Assembly: GCA_900548455.1 (NCBI GenBank)
Contig: URKQ01000001.1
Location: 248,001 to 312,000, forward strand
Reading direction: 5' to 3'
DNA length: 64,000 nt
DNA from: an uncultured Clostridium sp.
GTDB taxonomy: Bacteria > Bacillota > Clostridia > Clostridiales > Clostridiaceae
Shown here piece by piece: positions 61,199 to 64,000 of the stretch. Below the pieces are notes generated by a model, which saw only the letters and a program-made list of their open reading frames with translations, had not been told where the DNA came from and ran no database searches. Positions within the stretch are counted from its first letter, which is position 1. Each line of letters starts with the position of its first letter. Both the position numbers and the translations under genes were made by a program.

Positions 61199-62677
61199 AT
61201 GTCTTTAATAAATGTTAAGAATCTAACTTTTGGTTATGAGGATAGTTATGATAATATATTTGAAAATGTAAGTTTTCAAATAGACACTGATTGGAAATTG
61301 GGTTTTACAGGAAGGAACGGAAGGGGTAAAACAACATTTTTTAATTTGCTGTTAGGTAAATACGAATATAAGGGAAGCATTTCTTCAGGGGTAAGTTTTG
61401 AGTACTTTCCTTATAATATTAAAGATGAAAATGAAATGACAATTAATATAGTAAATGAAATCTTGCCAGATTGTATTCAATGGAAGTTAATAAGAGAAGT
61501 ATCATATTTAGAACTTTCAGAAGATGTATTATATATGCCCTTTAATTTATTATCTAAAGGAGAACAGACTAAAATTTTACTTGCAGTATTATTCCTTAAA
61601 GAAAATAGTTTTCTATTAATTGATGAACCAACCAATCATCTTGATATGAATGCAAGAAAGCTTGTGAGCGAATATTTAAAAAGTAAAAAAGGGTTTATAC
61701 TAATATCACATGATAAGGATTTTCTCGATAATTCTATTGATCATATATTATCAATTAACAAGACTAATATAGAAGTGCAAAAAGGTAATTTTTCTAGCTG
61801 GTTTGAGAATAAACAGAGGCAGGATAACCTTGAATTATTAGAGAATAAAAAGCTTAAAAAGGATATAGATAGATTATTAGGGGCAGCAAAGAGGACATGT
61901 GATTGGTCTAATAAAGTTGAGAAATCAAAAAAAGGAACAACCAATTCAGGGTCTAAAATTGATAAAGGTTTTGTAGGTCATAAAGCTTCTAAGATGATGA
62001 AAAGATCAAAATCAATTGAAAGCAGACAAATGAATGCTATTGATGAAAAATCCAAATTGCTTAAGAATATTGAAAGCTCAGATAAACTAAAAATTGTTAA
62101 ACTAGACTATAATAAAGAACGCTTAGTAGAGCTTAAAAATGTTTCAATTTATTATGATGATATTGTTGTATGTAATGATATAAGGTTCACCATTGAGAGA
62201 GGTGATCGTGTGGCACTGATTGGTAAGAATGGATCAGGAAAATCTAGTATTATTAAATTAATCCTAGGCGACAATATACAATATTCAGGAACATTTTGGA
62301 GAGGGAGTCAGCTGAAAATATCATATATATCTCAAGATACATCATATCTTAAAGGAAAGCTAGATGATTATGCATTAGATAATAATATTGATGAAAGTCT
62401 TTTTAAATCTATTTTAAGAAAGCTTGATTTTTCAAGAATTCAATTTGAGAAAAATATAGAATCTTTTAGTGCTGGACAGAAGAAAAAGGTTTTAATTGCA
62501 AAGAGTCTTTGCGAGAAAGCACATTTATATATTTGGGATGAGCCTTTAAACTATATTGATATTATATCTAGAATTCAGTTAGAAGAGTTACTTACAGAAT
62601 ATTCTCTAACATTGCTATTTGTTGAACATGATATTGAATTTTGTAGAAATATTGCAACAAAGATTATAGAACTTTAA
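61199..62677 (+). CDS. ABC-F ribosome-protection protein (Lsa/CplR-like)
   Basis: 492 residues, two ATPase domains and no membrane segments. Domain 1: Walker A GRNGRGKTT, Walker B LLIDEPTNHLDM. The linker between domains (~195-300) is long and basic ('GAAKRTCDWSNKVEKSKKG'). Domain 2: GKNGSGKSS, signature SAGQKKK and 'LYIWDEPLNYIDI'. The order matches Lsa(A)/CplR closely, including 'DTDWKLGFTGRNGRGKTTF' and 'MMKRSKSIESRQ'. These remove lincosamides, streptogramin A or pleuromutilins from the ribosome. The RBS CAGGAGGG is present; expression is under the attenuator upstream. Confidence 0.9.
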   Translation: MSLINVKNLTFGYEDSYDNIFENVSFQIDTDWKLGFTGRNGRGKTTFFNLLLGKYEYKGSISSGVSFEYFPYNIKDENEMTINIVNEILPDCIQWKLIREVSYLELSEDVLYMPFNLLSKGEQTKILLAVLFLKENSFLLIDEPTNHLDMNARKLVSEYLKSKKGFILISHDKDFLDNSIDHILSINKTNIEVQKGNFSSWFENKQRQDNLELLENKKLKKDIDRLLGAAKRTCDWSNKVEKSKKGTTNSGSKIDKGFVGHKASKMMKRSKSIESRQMNAIDEKSKLLKNIESSDKLKIVKLDYNKERLVELKNVSIYYDDIVVCNDIRFTIERGDRVALIGKNGSGKSSIIKLILGDNIQYSGTFWRGSQLKISYISQDTSYLKGKLDDYALDNNIDESLFKSILRKLDFSRIQFEKNIESFSAGQKKKVLIAKSLCEKAHLYIWDEPLNYIDIISRIQLEELLTEYSLTLLFVEHDIEFCRNIATKIIEL

Positions 62678-62936
62678 TTATTTAAGTAAATATAAGGCAA
62701 TAAAAATGTGTTGTCTAGGGGTTTTTATAACCAAGAGCGATAAACTATATAAAAATTGATATATTAGCTTTTGCTTGACTGAAATAGAGAATATTAGAAT
62801 GTTGAGTTAATTATTATGGAATGCTATTATTAAAGATTTGTAGTAAAATAGAGTGAGAGAATGCTGAATAATGTAATATAGAGCCCAAAGATATTAAATA
62901 TTTGGACAGAGCATTAAAAGAAAGAAGGACTAACTT

Positions 62937-64000
62937 ATGATAAAAAAACCCTTTAGGCAAGTGTTAAACCTGCTAAAATTTAATATATCAACTATGGTTA
63001 AATTTGAACTTATATATAAGTTGCTTTCAACCTTAGTGTTTATTCCACTTGCAGTGCTAATTCTTGACTTTTCTATGAAAATTACAGGGTACAGTTATCT
63101 AACAATTGAAAACATTGGTAGTTATATTTCAAATCCAAAGAATATTATTATATTTATTATTTTGATTTTACTTTTAACCTTTTTTTCTATGATAGATATA
63201 AGTGCTGTTATTTATATAATTGATAGTTCAAAGCATGAGAAACACGTAAATTTGAGGCAGGTTATTACCTTTGCGTGGGAAAATTCCAAGAGGGTATTTC
63301 ACCGTAAAAATTTCTTTATTGCTTTATTTGTCCTTTTAATTCTGCCTGTTATGAATATCGGAATGACTTCGGGACTTATAACCTATATAGCTATTCCCGA
63401 ATTTATTATGGATTTTATAAATGCAAATATGCTTTTATCTATTGCATGGATGCTACTTATGGTGGGCATTGCAGTTTTTACAGTACGCAGACTTTATTGT
63501 TTTCATTACTTTACTCTTGAAGGGTGTACTTTTGCTGAGGCAAAGAAGCGAAGTTGTAAACTTCATAATGGACATTGGTTTTATGATTTTTTGGCTTTGG
63601 TTGTTTTACAAGTAATGTGTTTTGCACTGTTCTTTGTGGTGATGGCGGTTCTTATTGCACTTATAATTTTTTTAGCTACTATTCTTGATGTGAAATCTAT
63701 TTTTTATTCTATCATTTTAGGGATTATAGCCTTTGTAACTGCAGTAATACTTATTACATACCTTTCTTTGGCTGTGCCAATCAACTTCAGTTGTATTAGT
63801 ATCTTATATTATAACCACAAGGAAAGAATAGGAGAAAAGATAGCTACTATAGATGATAGAGAAGTGATAAAAAAACCTTCTTTAAAACTTAAGGTTTTAA
63901 CTAGCTTATTAGTAGTAAGTTGTATTGGTGTAATAAGTACCTTTTCTTATCTTGTTTTTAATAATCAGCTTGATTTAAATATAGAGTATTTAACACCTAC
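62937..64000 (+). CDS. Membrane-domain glycerophosphodiester phosphodiesterase (partial, runs off the window)
   Basis: The frame is open from ATG 62937 (AAGGAC upstream) to the window end, ~354 residues visible. It has seven or eight hydrophobic segments, with the N-terminal 'VLNLLKFNISTMVKFELIYK' amphipathic start (FNISTMVKFELIYK) and 'YSYLTIENIGSYISNP'. This is the GDPD membrane-domain family of Firmicutes, whose soluble GDPD catalytic domain follows. That domain would lie beyond base 64000 and cannot be checked. The 62677-62937 gap has no other gene. Confidence 0.78.
   Translation, partial: MIKKPFRQVLNLLKFNISTMVKFELIYKLLSTLVFIPLAVLILDFSMKITGYSYLTIENIGSYISNPKNIIIFIILILLLTFFSMIDISAVIYIIDSSKHEKHVNLRQVITFAWENSKRVFHRKNFFIALFVLLILPVMNIGMTSGLITYIAIPEFIMDFINANMLLSIAWMLLMVGIAVFTVRRLYCFHYFTLEGCTFAEAKKRSCKLHNGHWFYDFLALVVLQVMCFALFFVVMAVLIALIIFLATILDVKSIFYSIILGIIAFVTAVILITYLSLAVPINFSCISILYYNHKERIGEKIATIDDREVIKKPSLKLKVLTSLLVVSCIGVISTFSYLVFNNQLDLNIEYLTP

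Overview
The window is low-GC Firmicute DNA with strong AGGAGG-type ribosome binding sites, TATAAT promoters and U-tailed hairpin terminators. Gene content points to an anaerobic Clostridium (sensu stricto): a clostripain-family peptidase, a cholesterol-dependent cytolysin, queuine salvage genes, radical-SAM peptide maturases and an OPT/PqqD pair. No species can be named from the sequence alone. No prophage, CRISPR array, rRNA or tRNA gene was seen.

Layout. 1-5.8 kb: the end of a glycine-rich surface repeat protein, a C11 (clostripain-like) peptidase, a LytTR/DUF3021/ABC operon and a fasciclin protein. 5.8-9.2 kb: a HAD hydrolase facing a preQ1-I riboswitch that leads a queK-queT-queL queuine salvage operon. 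9.2-12.6 kb (minus strand): a beta-propeller protein, an AAC(6')-like acetyltransferase and an NSS-family transporter, preceded by a previously unannotated tyrosine-rich leader peptide and a terminator/antiterminator array. 12.7-15.5 kb: a two-component system with a small secreted protein. 15.6-18.7 kb: mtnK, mtnA and a class II aldolase (5-methylthioribose disposal, DHAP-shunt type), followed by a candidate 6S-like structured RNA. 19-29.2 kb: thpR, a TetR regulator, a chemoreceptor, glyA-folD, a GNAT, a DUF523/DUF1722 protein and an OPT transporter with a PqqD-like protein.

29.2-38.5 kb is the most interesting block. An HTH-TPR regulator of RRNPP type is divergent from a 40-residue exported peptide gene, which looks like a quorum-sensing pair. 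Immediately downstream is a compact RiPP locus: an M16 peptidase, a winged-helix regulator, two small precursor-like peptides, a SPASM radical-SAM enzyme and a cobalamin-binding radical-SAM enzyme. A decayed transposase fragment and an MFS exporter follow. A 12-bp element occurs once before the peptide gene and twice before the RiPP operon, suggesting common control.

38.6-48.6 kb: a DUF4261/DUF2262 pair, a glycosyltransferase divergent from a TetR regulator, a GNAT, a methyltransferase, a decayed HAD-uridine kinase fusion, a cholesterol-dependent cytolysin and a second chemoreceptor. 48.6-58.8 kb: a heterodimeric ABC exporter, PepF, and a VncRS-like two-component system with a MacB/FtsX-type ABC transporter. 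58.9-64 kb: a divergent TruA paralogue, a short DEAD-box helicase, an Lsa-type ABC-F protein with its own leader peptide and attenuator, and the start of a membrane glycerophosphodiester phosphodiesterase that runs off the window.

A recurring theme is RNA-level control: one riboswitch and two independent leader-peptide attenuators, which is unusual density for a Firmicute window of this size.
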